Shown here: positions 1 through 5,939 of the stretch, in pieces | How the letters are laid out: every line of letters begins with the position of its first letter | Numbering within the stretch: position 1 is the stretch's first letter | Source of the DNA: an uncultured Thermomicrobia bacterium | GTDB taxonomy: Bacteria; Chloroflexota; Chloroflexia; Thermomicrobiales; JALYUS01 | Direction: 5' to 3' | DNA: 9,512 nt | NCBI GenBank assembly: GCA_937968015.1 | Contig: CALBSO010000017.1 | Location: 1 to 9,512 of the forward strand | Position numbers and translations under genes: made by a program | The notes under the pieces: generated by a model | What the model was told of the DNA's origin: nothing | Database searches by the model: none | The model's input: the letters and a program-made list of their open reading frames with translations, nothing else

Positions 1-28
1 GCGCGATACCAATCGGTTCCGTCATCAT
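1..28 (-). CDS. possible 5' end of a downstream gene, cut by the window edge
   Basis: On the minus strand an ATG at 28-26, followed by a second in-frame ATG, overlaps the TGA stop of the DUF2064 gene (27-25) in an ATGA-type junction. It opens a frame reading MMTEPIGIA up to the window edge. A weak GGAAG lies about ten bases upstream. Overlapping stop/start pairs are typical of operons, so a co-transcribed downstream gene is plausible. Only nine codons are visible, so nothing can be said about function and the call could be chance. Confidence 0.3.
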
Positions 29-717
29 ACAAGCCGTGCTTCCATCGCACGGAGGAATGCCCGCGTCGCGGTGGCTGGATGGTCCGGGTGTGCGGCGAGG
101 TCCCGGGCGCACCGGCGGAGATCCGCCATGCCGTCAATATCGTACCACGGGGGAAGCGTCGCCAGCGTGAGCCCGGATGCCGCGACCTTCGCGACGGTCT
201 GCGCGAAGACGGCAGGCGTACTCCACGCGATACCGGAGAAGAGCGCGGGGTGCGGCGCGGTCGCGGCGATCAGGTAATAGCCGCCATCCTCTGCCGGGCC
301 GAGCACGACATCGGCCCCGTCGTCCAACCGCGCGAAGGCTTGCGCGATGTGCGCGGGCGGCAGGGAGGGGAGATCGCTGCCGATCAACGCGACGTGGGTA
401 GCGCGGTGGTCCAGCGCGCACGCAATCGCGTGGCACATCGCCATCCCCACGTCGCCGGGCGGCACGGCAAACGCGGGCGGCAGATCGCCACCGAGCAGTG
501 TGGCGAGCGGCTCCTCCGCGCCCGGCGGGTGCGCGAGCCGGAGTGTGCAGCTGGGGACGCTCCGCGCGACCGCGAGCGTATCCACGAGCGCGGCTGCCGC
601 GAATTCGGCGGCCTCCTCCGGCGTGAGATGTGGGCAGAGGCGCGTTTTTGTCACCCCGGCGGCGGGCGCTTTCGCCAGCACGATCAGCGCGCGACGCTTT
701 GCGGTAGAGCGATGCAC
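25..717 (-). CDS. TIGR04282/DUF2064 family glycosyltransferase (nucleotidyltransferase-like fold)
   Basis: This is a 230-residue cytoplasmic protein of the COG3222/DUF2064 family, related in fold to MobA-like nucleotidyltransferases and GT-A glycosyltransferases. Family members are often annotated 'TIGR04282 arsenosugar biosynthesis glycosyltransferase', but most have no proven substrate. Visible motifs, numbered from the GTG start, are LAKAPAAGVTKTRL (14-27, the nucleotide-sugar binding signature), GSDLP (113-117, the acidic metal-binding turn), GPAEDGGYYLI (140-150) and WYDIDGMADL (191-200) near the C-terminus. Length is normal for the family. I chose the GTG at 717 because GGAAGGGG sits five bases upstream. 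A TTG at 732 would add five residues but has a weaker SD. The gene lies just behind hicA on the same strand (33 bases), so it may be read from the hicBA transcript. The family call is firm; the arsenosugar role is not supported by any neighbour here. Confidence 0.87.
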   Translation of the reverse strand: MHRSTAKRRALIVLAKAPAAGVTKTRLCPHLTPEEAAEFAAAALVDTLAVARSVPSCTLRLAHPPGAEEPLATLLGGDLPPAFAVPPGDVGMAMCHAIACALDHRATHVALIGSDLPSLPPAHIAQAFARLDDGADVVLGPAEDGGYYLIAATAPHPALFSGIAWSTPAVFAQTVAKVAASGLTLATLPPWYDIDGMADLRRCARDLAAHPDHPATATRAFLRAMEARLV

Positions 718-750
718 GAGTGCCCCTTCCAAACAGCTTCTCGAACAGCG

Positions 751-975
751 TCAGCGTGTCTGGTCCCATTGCTCGCGGGAAATATCGGCTTCCTTCAGAA
801 TGTCACGGAGAAGAGTTGGATCAATGTCCCCGCTATGGGGGTTGGGAAGGCGAATTTTGAGCCTGTCGCGCTGCATGAATTCATGTTTGCTCCCGGCGCG
901 TGGCCCGATGAAGCCGAGGATGCCCAAACGCCGGATGAGGTCTCGACGGCTCACGGGCGTCAGTCGTGGCGGCAT
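751..975 (-). CDS. hicA: HicA-family mRNA interferase toxin
   Basis: This 74-residue protein matches HicA (YcfA) toxins, small double-stranded-RNA-binding-fold ribonucleases that cleave mRNA and are held inactive by HicB. The N-terminal helix RRDLIRRLGILGF is followed by the diagnostic GSKHEFM motif, in which His31 is the expected catalytic residue. Next come the basic strand RLKIRLPNPHSGDI and the C-terminal helix LLRDILKEADIS. Its ATG (975-973) shares one base with the hicB TAA stop (977-975). No SD is visible in front of it, so its translation probably depends on readthrough coupling from hicB. The antitoxin-first order fits many environmental HicBA loci. Key residues look intact, so it should be an active toxin if expressed. 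Family assignment is strong; activity is inferred. Confidence 0.92.
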   Translation of the reverse strand: MPPRLTPVSRRDLIRRLGILGFIGPRAGSKHEFMQRDRLKIRLPNPHSGDIDPTLLRDILKEADISREQWDQTR

Positions 976-1214
976 TACGCGACTATTTTGGCGTTTAGGT
1001 CAATACCATCCACGACGGGCAATGGATCGTGATCCGCGATGCTCAGGAACAGCCAGTCTTCCAACACCTCGCGCAGTTCTTCCCGGCACCCCTCAACCGT
1101 CGTGGCATGTGCCCAGACACCTTGAAAGCCGGGGATCGTGGCGAAGAAACTCCCGTCGTCGTACATTTTGTACTGAGCGCGTCGCATCGCGGCATCAAGA
1201 TAACTCGTGAGCAT
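975..1214 (-). CDS. hicB: HicB-family antitoxin (short form, no DNA-binding domain)
   Basis: This 79-residue protein has the partial RNase-H-like HicB fold: a first strand around AQYKMYDDGSFFATIPGF (13-30), then GVWAHATTVEGCREELREVLEDW (32-54), and the family-typical ending LPVVDGIDL. It should bind and neutralise the HicA encoded immediately downstream. The start is fixed by AGAGGAG eight bases upstream of the ATG at 1214. An in-frame ATG at 1295 would add 27 residues with no homology-like character. Longer HicB proteins carry a C-terminal ribbon-helix-helix or HTH domain that represses the operon. Here the protein stops after the core domain, so autoregulation by HicB alone is doubtful. A palindrome and direct repeat lie 40-65 bases upstream. 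Confidence 0.9.
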   Translation of the reverse strand: MLTSYLDAAMRRAQYKMYDDGSFFATIPGFQGVWAHATTVEGCREELREVLEDWLFLSIADHDPLPVVDGIDLNAKIVA

Positions 1215-1440
1215 ATAGTACGCTCCTCTGCTCGCACACTTCGCTGGGAAGTTTCGCAGAGACTGTCTCATTTCGCAATGCGCCCCATCCAGCATCGCCT
1301 GCTTGGATGGGCGATGTGTGAATCTCCCTCATCGGAGCGTCACCGCGAGCGCGGCGGCGTGGGCGAGCGTCGGCTTCGCATCGAGCGGCGTGCAAAGGGC
1401 GTGGAGACTGACCGTCACGTTGCTTCCTACCGTACCCCTA
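1215..1440. promoter_or_regulatory. spacer upstream of hicBA with palindrome, direct repeat and hairpin
   Basis: This 226-base spacer carries no convincing gene. On the plus strand GAGACTGTCTC (1259-1269) is an 11-base palindrome. It is flanked by direct repeats of TTTCGCA at 1252-1258 and 1271-1277, 19 bases apart, close to two helical turns. This arrangement would suit a dimeric repressor. Farther out, CCCATCCA (1284-1291) and TGGATGGG (1304-1311) form an eight-pair hairpin with a 12-base loop. It could help end the upstream oxidoreductase transcript, although no U-tract follows it. No good sigma70-type promoter for hicBA was found by eye. The operator role is inference. Confidence 0.4.
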
Positions 1441-2571
1441 TTATGCATCACCGCGGGGGGCGAGGAAACGGTGCGCTTCACCGCCGAGGCCGGGCGGGTG
1501 CGCGGCGCCGACAATCTGTTGCAGGAGGGCAATATCCGCGCGGCCATCGCGGCCATCAGTCAGTGGCTGCTCGCCGGTCGTCACGCAGTGGTGGAAGTGG
1601 AGCGCCTCCTCCTTGAATGCCTCGGCGTAGGAGACGTTGACCCGCTTTCGCCACTCCGCGCCATTCTCCATCCCCTGCACCTCGACCGGCGTCGGGAAGT
1701 GCTTGAGCCACGGCGAGGGAAACTGAATACGCACGCGCCCGGATGCACCGATGAACGCCAGTTCCTCGAAGTAATCGCGTAATGCCGAGAGATACGACCA
1801 CGTCAGCACGACGCGCGGGCCATTGTCATACGCCAGCACGGTCGTGATCGTCGGATGGATCGTCTCGTCTGGCCAGATCGTCGTCAGGAGCGCCTGCTTC
1901 GGCGTGCCGAGGATGCCGCGCAGCGCGTTCGTGTCGTGGCACAGGCTACCGAGGACGACATCGCGATAGAGTTGGCGCAGGAGCGGGGTCACGTCGCCGA
2001 TTGCCTCAACAGTCAGCCGGTCATCCTCCGCCTGCAACGCGGCGAGCGTTTCCGCTGGCACGTCGCGGAACCGCTTGATCCGGTGGTGTGCGTAGTACAG
2101 ATCGGGGTCGGGGTGGAGGACGTTGATCTGCACGTAGCGCAGGTCGTCCATTGCCTGCACCGCCGCCCGGCCGTAGCGGTAGCCGGGGTCGTACCGTTTC
2201 ATGTAGGAGACCATCATCTGCTTGCCGGTGCGCGCCGCCGTCGCGATCATTGCGTCCGCCTCGCGCAGCGTGAAGCACATCGGCTTCTCGACGATCACAT
2301 GCTTGCCGGCCTCCATCGCGGCAATCGCGGCGGGCGCGTGCGACCCCGCGGTCAGCACGATCACCACATCGAGGTCCTGCGCGACGAGATCGCGGTAATC
2401 CAGATAGCGGCCCGCGATGCCGAAGTAATCACCGACAGATTGCATGAGGCCTGGCGAGAGGTCACTGATCGCCGTCACCACAAAATGGTCGTCCAGCTCG
2501 CGCAAGTTCGGCAGCCACATAATCTGCGCCACCGTCCCGCAGCCAATCACCCCAACGCGTAAACGTGCCAC
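1441..2571 (-). CDS. Gfo/Idh/MocA family NAD(P)-dependent oxidoreductase
   Basis: This 376-residue cytoplasmic dehydrogenase belongs to the glucose-fructose oxidoreductase/inositol dehydrogenase/MocA superfamily. The N-terminal Rossmann fold shows the dinucleotide motif VGVIGCGTVAQ (6-16). The family signature EKPM is at 95-98, and the second domain contains CHDTNALRGILG, where His212 with Asp213 is the likely catalytic pair. I set the start at GTG 2571 because GAAGGAG lies six bases upstream. The frame stays open to 2652, but that extension is not protein-like and would precede the usual MxRLRVGVIG start. Substrate cannot be read from sequence; sugars, inositols and sugar acids are typical for the family. 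It is divergent from the FAD oxidoreductase at 2731 and upstream of hicBA, 226 bases away. Family assignment is very secure. Confidence 0.94.
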   Translation of the reverse strand: MARLRVGVIGCGTVAQIMWLPNLRELDDHFVVTAISDLSPGLMQSVGDYFGIAGRYLDYRDLVAQDLDVVIVLTAGSHAPAAIAAMEAGKHVIVEKPMCFTLREADAMIATAARTGKQMMVSYMKRYDPGYRYGRAAVQAMDDLRYVQINVLHPDPDLYYAHHRIKRFRDVPAETLAALQAEDDRLTVEAIGDVTPLLRQLYRDVVLGSLCHDTNALRGILGTPKQALLTTIWPDETIHPTITTVLAYDNGPRVVLTWSYLSALRDYFEELAFIGASGRVRIQFPSPWLKHFPTPVEVQGMENGAEWRKRVNVSYAEAFKEEALHFHHCVTTGEQPLTDGRDGRADIALLQQIVGAAHPPGLGGEAHRFLAPRGDA

Positions 2572-2730
2572 GATACGCTCCTTCGTCGCTACTCGTTCCT
2601 TCGTCTCCCATTGTCGCAGATGCTCGACGCGTCCGAAACCGCGGATGTACACTGACCGCCTGGCATCCGCATATTCTCCCCCTCTCCATCACTGACAAGC
2701 AATGGAGAGGGGGTCGGGGGGTGAGGCAAC
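2572..2730. promoter_or_regulatory. divergent intergenic region, candidate minus-strand promoter
   Basis: This 159-base region separates two divergent genes and should contain both promoters. On the minus strand TTGTCA (2698-2693, five of six matches to the -35 consensus) is followed after 17 bases by AATATG (2675-2670), a poor -10. It would give the Gfo/Idh gene a leader of about 90 bases. No plus-strand promoter could be singled out for the FAD oxidoreductase, whose upstream bases are taken up by the repeat hairpin at 2678-2726. Confidence 0.3.
2678..2726 (+). repeat. dispersed hairpin repeat, copy 1 (CCCCCTCTCC...GGAGAGGGGG...GGTGAGG)
   Basis: CCCCCTCTCCAT (2678-2689) and ATGGAGAGGGGG (2702-2713) form a perfect 12-pair stem around a 12-base loop. 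A G-rich tail ends in GGTGAGG (2720-2726). The right arm and tail recur at 5843-5864 with one substitution and a one-base length difference, so this is a repeat family and not a private hairpin. From general knowledge, similar intergenic repeats are widespread in Chloroflexota and some other phyla. The final GTGAGG lies four bases before the ATG at 2731 and is the only SD candidate for that gene. Confidence 0.75.
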
Positions 2731-3900
2731 ATGAGCACGGTTTCGATCTGGCAGGACACGTCCATCTGGCCCGCGCTGTCGCACCGCCGCGAGGAGGCGG
2801 ATGTCTGCATCATCGGCGCGGGGATCGTCGGCAGCACACTGGCGCATTACCTCGGGCAGGCGGGGAAATCGGTCATTGTGCTGGAGGCGCGAGATGTCGC
2901 GCTCGGCGCCTCCGGCCGGAATGCGGGGCATGTCTCGGCGCACGGGAAGGCCGGATACCACACGGCGGTTGAGAAGTTTGGGCGGGCGGTGGTCCGGGAG
3001 GCGCGCGATCTCGGCTTCCGTAACCGGGAAATCGTCAAGGGCTTCCTCGACGCGTACGGCGTCTGGTACGAGCAGCCGGGCAGCCTCACGCTCGCCTGGA
3101 ACGAACAAGAGGCGAAGGAACTGGAAGCCTCGGCGCACGCCCTCATCGCGGATGGGTACGACGTTGAATGGTACGACAAGGACCCGACCGGACGCGGTTT
3201 CTTCGGCGCGATCGGGCAGGCGGGCGACATCGCCACGCAATCGTACTGGCTGACGACCGAGGTGATGGCGCACAGCGGCGCGACGGTGATCCCGAACTGC
3301 GCCGTCCGCAAGATCGAGCAGGCGGGTGGCATCGTCACGGTCCACGGCCAGCGGGCGACGGTCCGCGCGCCGCTGGTTTGCCTCTGCACGAACGCCTACT
3401 CGCGCACCCTGCACCCCTACTTCGCGGACAAGGTCTTCCCGACGCGCGGCCAGATGCTCGCCACCGCCCCGACGACGCGTTTCATGGAGATGACGATGGG
3501 CTGCGAGTGGGGGTACGAGTACTTCCGGCAACTGCCGGACGGCCGCTTCCTCATCGGCGGCTGGCGCAACCGGCACGTCGAGGAGGAAGTCGGCTACAAC
3601 GACTCCGAGACGACACCGCACTTGCAGGCAGGTCTCGAATCCTTCCTGTACAAGCATTTCCCGGAACTGAACGGCCTGCCGATCGAGCACCGATGGAGCG
3701 GCATCATGGGCTTCACGGCGGACGAGATGCCCCTGATCGGACGGCTGCCGGATCTGCCGAATGTCTACTTCGCGGTCGGCTTCACCGGCGGCGGCATGGG
3801 CATCGGCCCCGCCACTGCCGAGCGCACCGCCGAGTTGATGCTGTACGGCACCCACCCCGGCGTCTTCAGCGCCGACCGTCTGACTGCCGTCGTTCGGTAA
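2731..3900 (+). CDS. FAD-dependent oxidoreductase, DAO/amine oxidase family (PuuB-like)
   Basis: This 389-residue flavoprotein of the D-amino-acid oxidase (DadA/GlpD-like) superfamily resembles gamma-glutamylputrescine oxidase and other amine or secondary amino-acid oxidases. Such enzymes oxidise a C-N bond, passing electrons to O2 or another acceptor. The FAD-binding motif GAGIVGS is at 29-35, with Glu52 ending the second strand to hold the ribose. GASGRNAGH (59-67) is the family's flavin-contact segment. YFRQLPDGRFLIGG is the conserved substrate-domain strand, and GFTGGGMGIGP (350-360) is the C-terminal flavin-binding loop. No signal peptide or membrane segment is seen. The likely SD is the GTGAGG end of the dispersed repeat. 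The last 14 codons are nearly duplicated at 4443-4488. The DUF4258 gene follows after 28 bases. The family is certain; the substrate is inferred only as amine or amino acid, supported by the copper amine oxidase 2 kb downstream. Confidence 0.92.
   Translation: MSTVSIWQDTSIWPALSHRREEADVCIIGAGIVGSTLAHYLGQAGKSVIVLEARDVALGASGRNAGHVSAHGKAGYHTAVEKFGRAVVREARDLGFRNREIVKGFLDAYGVWYEQPGSLTLAWNEQEAKELEASAHALIADGYDVEWYDKDPTGRGFFGAIGQAGDIATQSYWLTTEVMAHSGATVIPNCAVRKIEQAGGIVTVHGQRATVRAPLVCLCTNAYSRTLHPYFADKVFPTRGQMLATAPTTRFMEMTMGCEWGYEYFRQLPDGRFLIGGWRNRHVEEEVGYNDSETTPHLQAGLESFLYKHFPELNGLPIEHRWSGIMGFTADEMPLIGRLPDLPNVYFAVGFTGGGMGIGPATAERTAELMLYGTHPGVFSADRLTAVVR
3855..3900 (+). repeat. gene-tail repeat, copy A (3' end of the FAD oxidoreductase)
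   Basis: These 46 bases encode the oxidase's final PGVFSADRLTAVVR plus stop. They match 4443-4488 at 37 of 46 positions by hand alignment, in the same orientation and including the stop codon. The core CTTCAGCGCCGACCG is identical in both copies. Confidence 0.85.
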
Positions 3901-3928
3901 CGAGTATCGCGAATGTGGAGAGCGCCGG

Positions 3929-4180
3929 ATGACCGATGTTCGTTTGCATCCGCACGCAACAGGCCGCTTGGATGAGCGTGGCACGACTGAGGCGGAAGTG
4001 GTCGCCACCGTTCGTGGAGGCGAAACATTTCCCGCTAAATTCGGCCGCACGGGATTCAGGCGGAACTTCGCCTTTGACCGTGAATGGCGCGGCAGGTACT
4101 ATGCGACGAGGCAAATCGAGGCGTTTGCGGTCGAGGAAGACGGCTGGCTCGTGATTACGGTGATTGTCAAATTCTTTTGA
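3929..4180 (+). CDS. DUF4258 domain protein, predicted RelE-like toxin
   Basis: This 83-residue protein matches the DUF4258 family, small single-domain proteins proposed to belong to the RelE/ParE-like toxin superfamily. The N-terminal His-rich segment HPHATGRLDERG (7-18) with the RG-containing helix TTEAEVVATVRGGE is the family hallmark. Basic and aromatic residues follow (FRRNFAF, RYYATRQ), and the C-terminal strand pair ends in WLVITVIVKFF. The ATG at 3929 is preceded by GGAG eight bases upstream. It lies 28 bases behind the FAD oxidoreductase and 12 bases ahead of the DUF2283 gene, so the three may share a transcript. Base composition drops at its 3' end: 28 of 60 G+C at 4141-4200 against 41 of 60 at 3541-3600, suggesting separate ancestry. 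Family is well supported; toxin activity is a prediction only. Confidence 0.8.
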   Translation: MTDVRLHPHATGRLDERGTTEAEVVATVRGGETFPAKFGRTGFRRNFAFDREWRGRYYATRQIEAFAVEEDGWLVITVIVKFF

Positions 4181-4192
4181 AGAGAGGTCGGG

Positions 4193-4432
4193 ATGAAACT
4201 CACGTACGATCCACGCTACAACATCGCCTACCTCGCGTTTCAGGAAAAGACCGTGCAGGTCGAGACGATCCATGTGAGCGATCAGGTGAATGTTGATCTC
4301 GCCCCAGATGGCACGCTGTATGGCATTGAACTGCTCAACGCGAACGAGCAGCTCGGCATCGAGACCGACCCCACCGTCCATGTCGTGAACGAGGCGCGGG
4401 GTGAAGCATCCGAGTTGCCACTCGCGATCTGA
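4193..4432 (+). CDS. DUF2283 domain protein, predicted antitoxin partner
   Basis: This 79-residue protein clearly belongs to DUF2283. It has the opening strand KLTYDPRYNIAYLAF (2-16), the central VNVDLAPDGTLYGIELLNA (33-51) with the conserved vDl..G...GIE core, and a short acidic tail. DUF2283 proteins are repeatedly found beside DUF4258 proteins and are predicted antitoxins of those partners. The ATG at 4193 follows AGAGAGG with five bases between. That SD lies in the 12-base gap after the DUF4258 stop, so the two are translated in tandem. It has no recognisable DNA-binding domain. Its TGA stop (4430-4432) overlaps a new ATG that reads into the duplicated gene tail. The family is secure; the antitoxin role is predicted from the pairing. 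Confidence 0.83.
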   Translation: MKLTYDPRYNIAYLAFQEKTVQVETIHVSDQVNVDLAPDGTLYGIELLNANEQLGIETDPTVHVVNEARGEASELPLAI

Positions 4433-4488
4433 TGATCATCGTGCCCGGTGCCTTCAGCGCCGACCGCCTGACTGCCGTACTGCGCTGA
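4432..4488 (+). pseudogene. orphan duplicate of the FAD oxidoreductase C-terminus
   Basis: An 18-codon frame starts at the ATG overlapping the DUF2283 stop (TGATG). It reads MIIVPGAFSADRLTAVLR and a stop. From PG onward it differs from the end of the FAD oxidoreductase (PGVFSADRLTAVVR) by two conservative substitutions. The DNA repeat is 4443-4488. It is most simply read as the displaced 3' end of that gene, or of a close paralog, separated from the body by the DUF4258-DUF2283 insertion. Alternatively it is a dispersed repeat that happens to end genes. It is not likely to be a functional peptide. Confidence 0.55.
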
Positions 4489-4669
4489 TGACCGCGACGA
4501 CTATCCGCAGTGGCTACGGCCGCCTCTTCATTGAGCACGTCAACCAGGCCCCTCGGCTACGACTTCGACTTCCTCCTCTCGCGACCGCACAAGGCGCGCT
4601 CAGCGACTTACGAGACATTGAGGCGCAGATCTGATCGCTTCTCTGAGCGTCAAGCGTTCGCCCGCGCGG
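4488..4669 (+). other. gene-poor spacer with a 48-codon remnant-like frame
   Basis: An ATG overlapping the previous stop opens a 48-codon frame (4488-4634) beginning MTATTIRSGYGRLFIEHVNQAP. After codon 22 it turns into low-complexity Arg/Leu/Pro. At the same point (about 4552) a neighbouring frame reads LGYDFDFLLSRPHKA, which looks more like protein. A frameshifted relic of an unknown gene is possible, but I recognise no family. No good SD precedes it. The remainder, to the convergent MDR gene end at 4670, shows nothing clear and no strong terminator. Confidence 0.25.
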
Positions 4670-5686
4670 TCACGACTGCCAATCCAGAATGCAGCCCATC
4701 GCCTCTGAGCGGCGCTCCGCGAGCAGTGCGAAGAGGTCCGGGGCGCGCTCGGCCGGCTCGCGGTGGCTGATAAGCGCGTCCACGTCCACGCGGTGGTCAG
4801 CGAGCAGGCGCAAGGCGATGGCGCGATTCGCCTGCATCGTCCAGCGGTTCGCGAAGTTCGCCTCGGCGGGATGCGTCATGATATGCGCGCCGATGACCGT
4901 CACGCCCGGCACATGCACATCGCCGTAGAGGTCGAACTGCTCGACAATGCCACGCGTGCTGCCGAGCGCGACGACGCGGGCATGCGTCGCCGCCAACTGC
5001 AACGCCGGTTTCAACCCACTAGGGCTACCCGTCGCCTCGAAAAGAACATCGAACCGCCCGTCGCCTGCCAGCGCGCCGATCCGCGCCGCGAAACCTGCCG
5101 AGGTCGGGTCGAGCGCTACGAGGCCAACCTGTTCGGCATAGGCGCGGCGGGCGGCGAGCAGGTCCGTCCCGACGACCGGCATGCCGCCGCAGAGGCGGGC
5201 CTGCTGCAACGCCAGGTTGCCAATCAGTCCCAGGCCAACCGCCGCGACGCGATCGCCCAATTCGATCTTCGCGAGGCGGACGGCGTTCATCGTGATAATC
5301 AGCAGCGTGACGAACGCCGCCTGCACGTCGGTGACGCTCTCCGGCACGACGGCGATATTGCGCGGTTCAAGCAGCGCGAGCGACGCATGTGGCCCGTGAC
5401 CGCAGATACGATCGCCGACCTTCACGCCCTCCACGCCGCTCCCAACCGCGCGCACGACGCCGACATACGAGTAACCGGGCCGGTATGGCTTGGCGCGCCA
5501 GTCGTCGCCCATCGCCGCGCGGTCCACGGTGATGCCGGTATAGTTCGCCAGTTCCGTTCCCGTGCTGATCAGCGTGCAGGTCGTCTCCGCCAGCAGATGG
5601 CCCGGTGGCGCGTCGGGCAACTCGAAATCTTCCAGTTCCAATGTGTACGGTCGAAACGCTACCAGCCGTTGCCCGTGCATGGTCAT
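4670..5686 (-). CDS. medium-chain dehydrogenase/reductase, zinc-ligand-poor type
   Basis: This 338-residue oxidoreductase of the MDR (alcohol dehydrogenase-like) superfamily has an N-terminal GroES-like domain, then a Rossmann domain with GLGLIGNLALQQA (151-163). Asp175 at the end of the second strand favours NAD(H) over NADP(H). The segment CTLISTGTEL (37-46) replaces the classical zinc-site CGSD loop, PGYSYVGVV replaces the GHE motif, and no structural four-cysteine lobe is present. That pattern fits the MDR group that includes BchC-like and sugar-related 'zinc-binding dehydrogenase' annotations working without catalytic zinc. Two in-frame ATGs (5686 and 5680) are possible: a GGAG lies seven bases before the first and a GAGG eight before the second. 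Both SDs come from a degenerate repeat just upstream. It converges with the DUF2283 unit and diverges from the copper amine oxidase. The substrate is unknown. Confidence 0.88.
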   Translation of the reverse strand: MTMHGQRLVAFRPYTLELEDFELPDAPPGHLLAETTCTLISTGTELANYTGITVDRAAMGDDWRAKPYRPGYSYVGVVRAVGSGVEGVKVGDRICGHGPHASLALLEPRNIAVVPESVTDVQAAFVTLLIITMNAVRLAKIELGDRVAAVGLGLIGNLALQQARLCGGMPVVGTDLLAARRAYAEQVGLVALDPTSAGFAARIGALAGDGRFDVLFEATGSPSGLKPALQLAATHARVVALGSTRGIVEQFDLYGDVHVPGVTVIGAHIMTHPAEANFANRWTMQANRAIALRLLADHRVDVDALISHREPAERAPDLFALLAERRSEAMGCILDWQS

Positions 5687-5694
5687 TTCCTCAC

Positions 5695-5760
5695 TCCCCG
5701 CTCCTCACCATCGCCCACAGATCACGCCGTCTCTCAGTTCTGCCCGGCGATGGAGAGAGG
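5695..5760 (-). repeat. degenerate hairpin repeat upstream of the MDR gene
   Basis: CCATCGCC (5708-5715) and GGCGATGG (5746-5753) form an eight-pair stem with a 30-base loop. Read on the minus strand, the element starts CCTCTCTCCATC and ends GGGGAGTGAGG immediately before the MDR start codon. It therefore shares the CTCTCCATC opening and GTGAGG tail of the other copies, in the orientation of the gene it precedes. Membership in the same family is inferred from these shared ends. Confidence 0.45.
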
Positions 5761-5818
5761 TGACTTGCCAGGATTGTCGCAGCTTCCATCACACATTGTG
5801 CCTTTCCTCTCTTGCTCT

Positions 5819-5864
5819 CCCTCTCTTTTGTCTGGAAGCAAAGGAGAGGGGGCCGGGGGTGAGG
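5819..5864 (+). repeat. dispersed hairpin repeat, copy 2
   Basis: CCCTCTCTTTTG (5819-5830) pairs with CAAAGGAGAGGG (5839-5850) in a 12-pair stem with one G-U wobble and an eight-base loop. The G-rich tail ending GGGGGTGAGG follows (5855-5864). The right arm and tail (5843-5864) nearly match 2704-2726. Unlike the other two copies, its GTGAGG lies about 120 bases before the next start codon and does not serve as an SD there. The candidate extended -10 begins 13 bases after it. Confidence 0.7.
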
Positions 5865-5939
5865 TTCCCCCGCCAGTGATAGAATGCATCACCGTTCCAC
5901 CGGTGGCAAACGGAAGGGGCGGAGATGAAATTGACGCTC

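Noticed and set aside
1215..1295. 27-codon N-terminal extension of hicB
   Set aside because: The ATG at 1214 has AGAGGAG eight bases upstream and gives a normal-length HicB. The extension would run through the palindrome and direct repeats.
1284..1311. Rho-independent terminator for the Gfo/Idh transcript
   Set aside because: The eight-pair stem is real, but no run of U follows on the minus strand, so I kept it only as a hairpin within the spacer description.
2572..2652. 27-codon N-terminal extension of the Gfo/Idh gene
   Set aside because: The GTG at 2571 has an excellent SD at ideal distance and starts right before the Rossmann motif; the extension is basic, motif-free and has no SD evidence.
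2689..4050. 453-codon open frame antisense to the FAD oxidoreductase
   Set aside because: It is a shadow of a high-GC gene: the opposite strand has a complete DAO-family protein with all flavin motifs, while this frame gives Arg/Ala/Pro/Val-rich text with no family features.
2678..5864. CRISPR array or insertion-sequence ends
   Set aside because: Repeat copies are few, unevenly spaced, and have no uniform spacers. No transposase or cas gene is present and no target-site duplication could be recognised around them.
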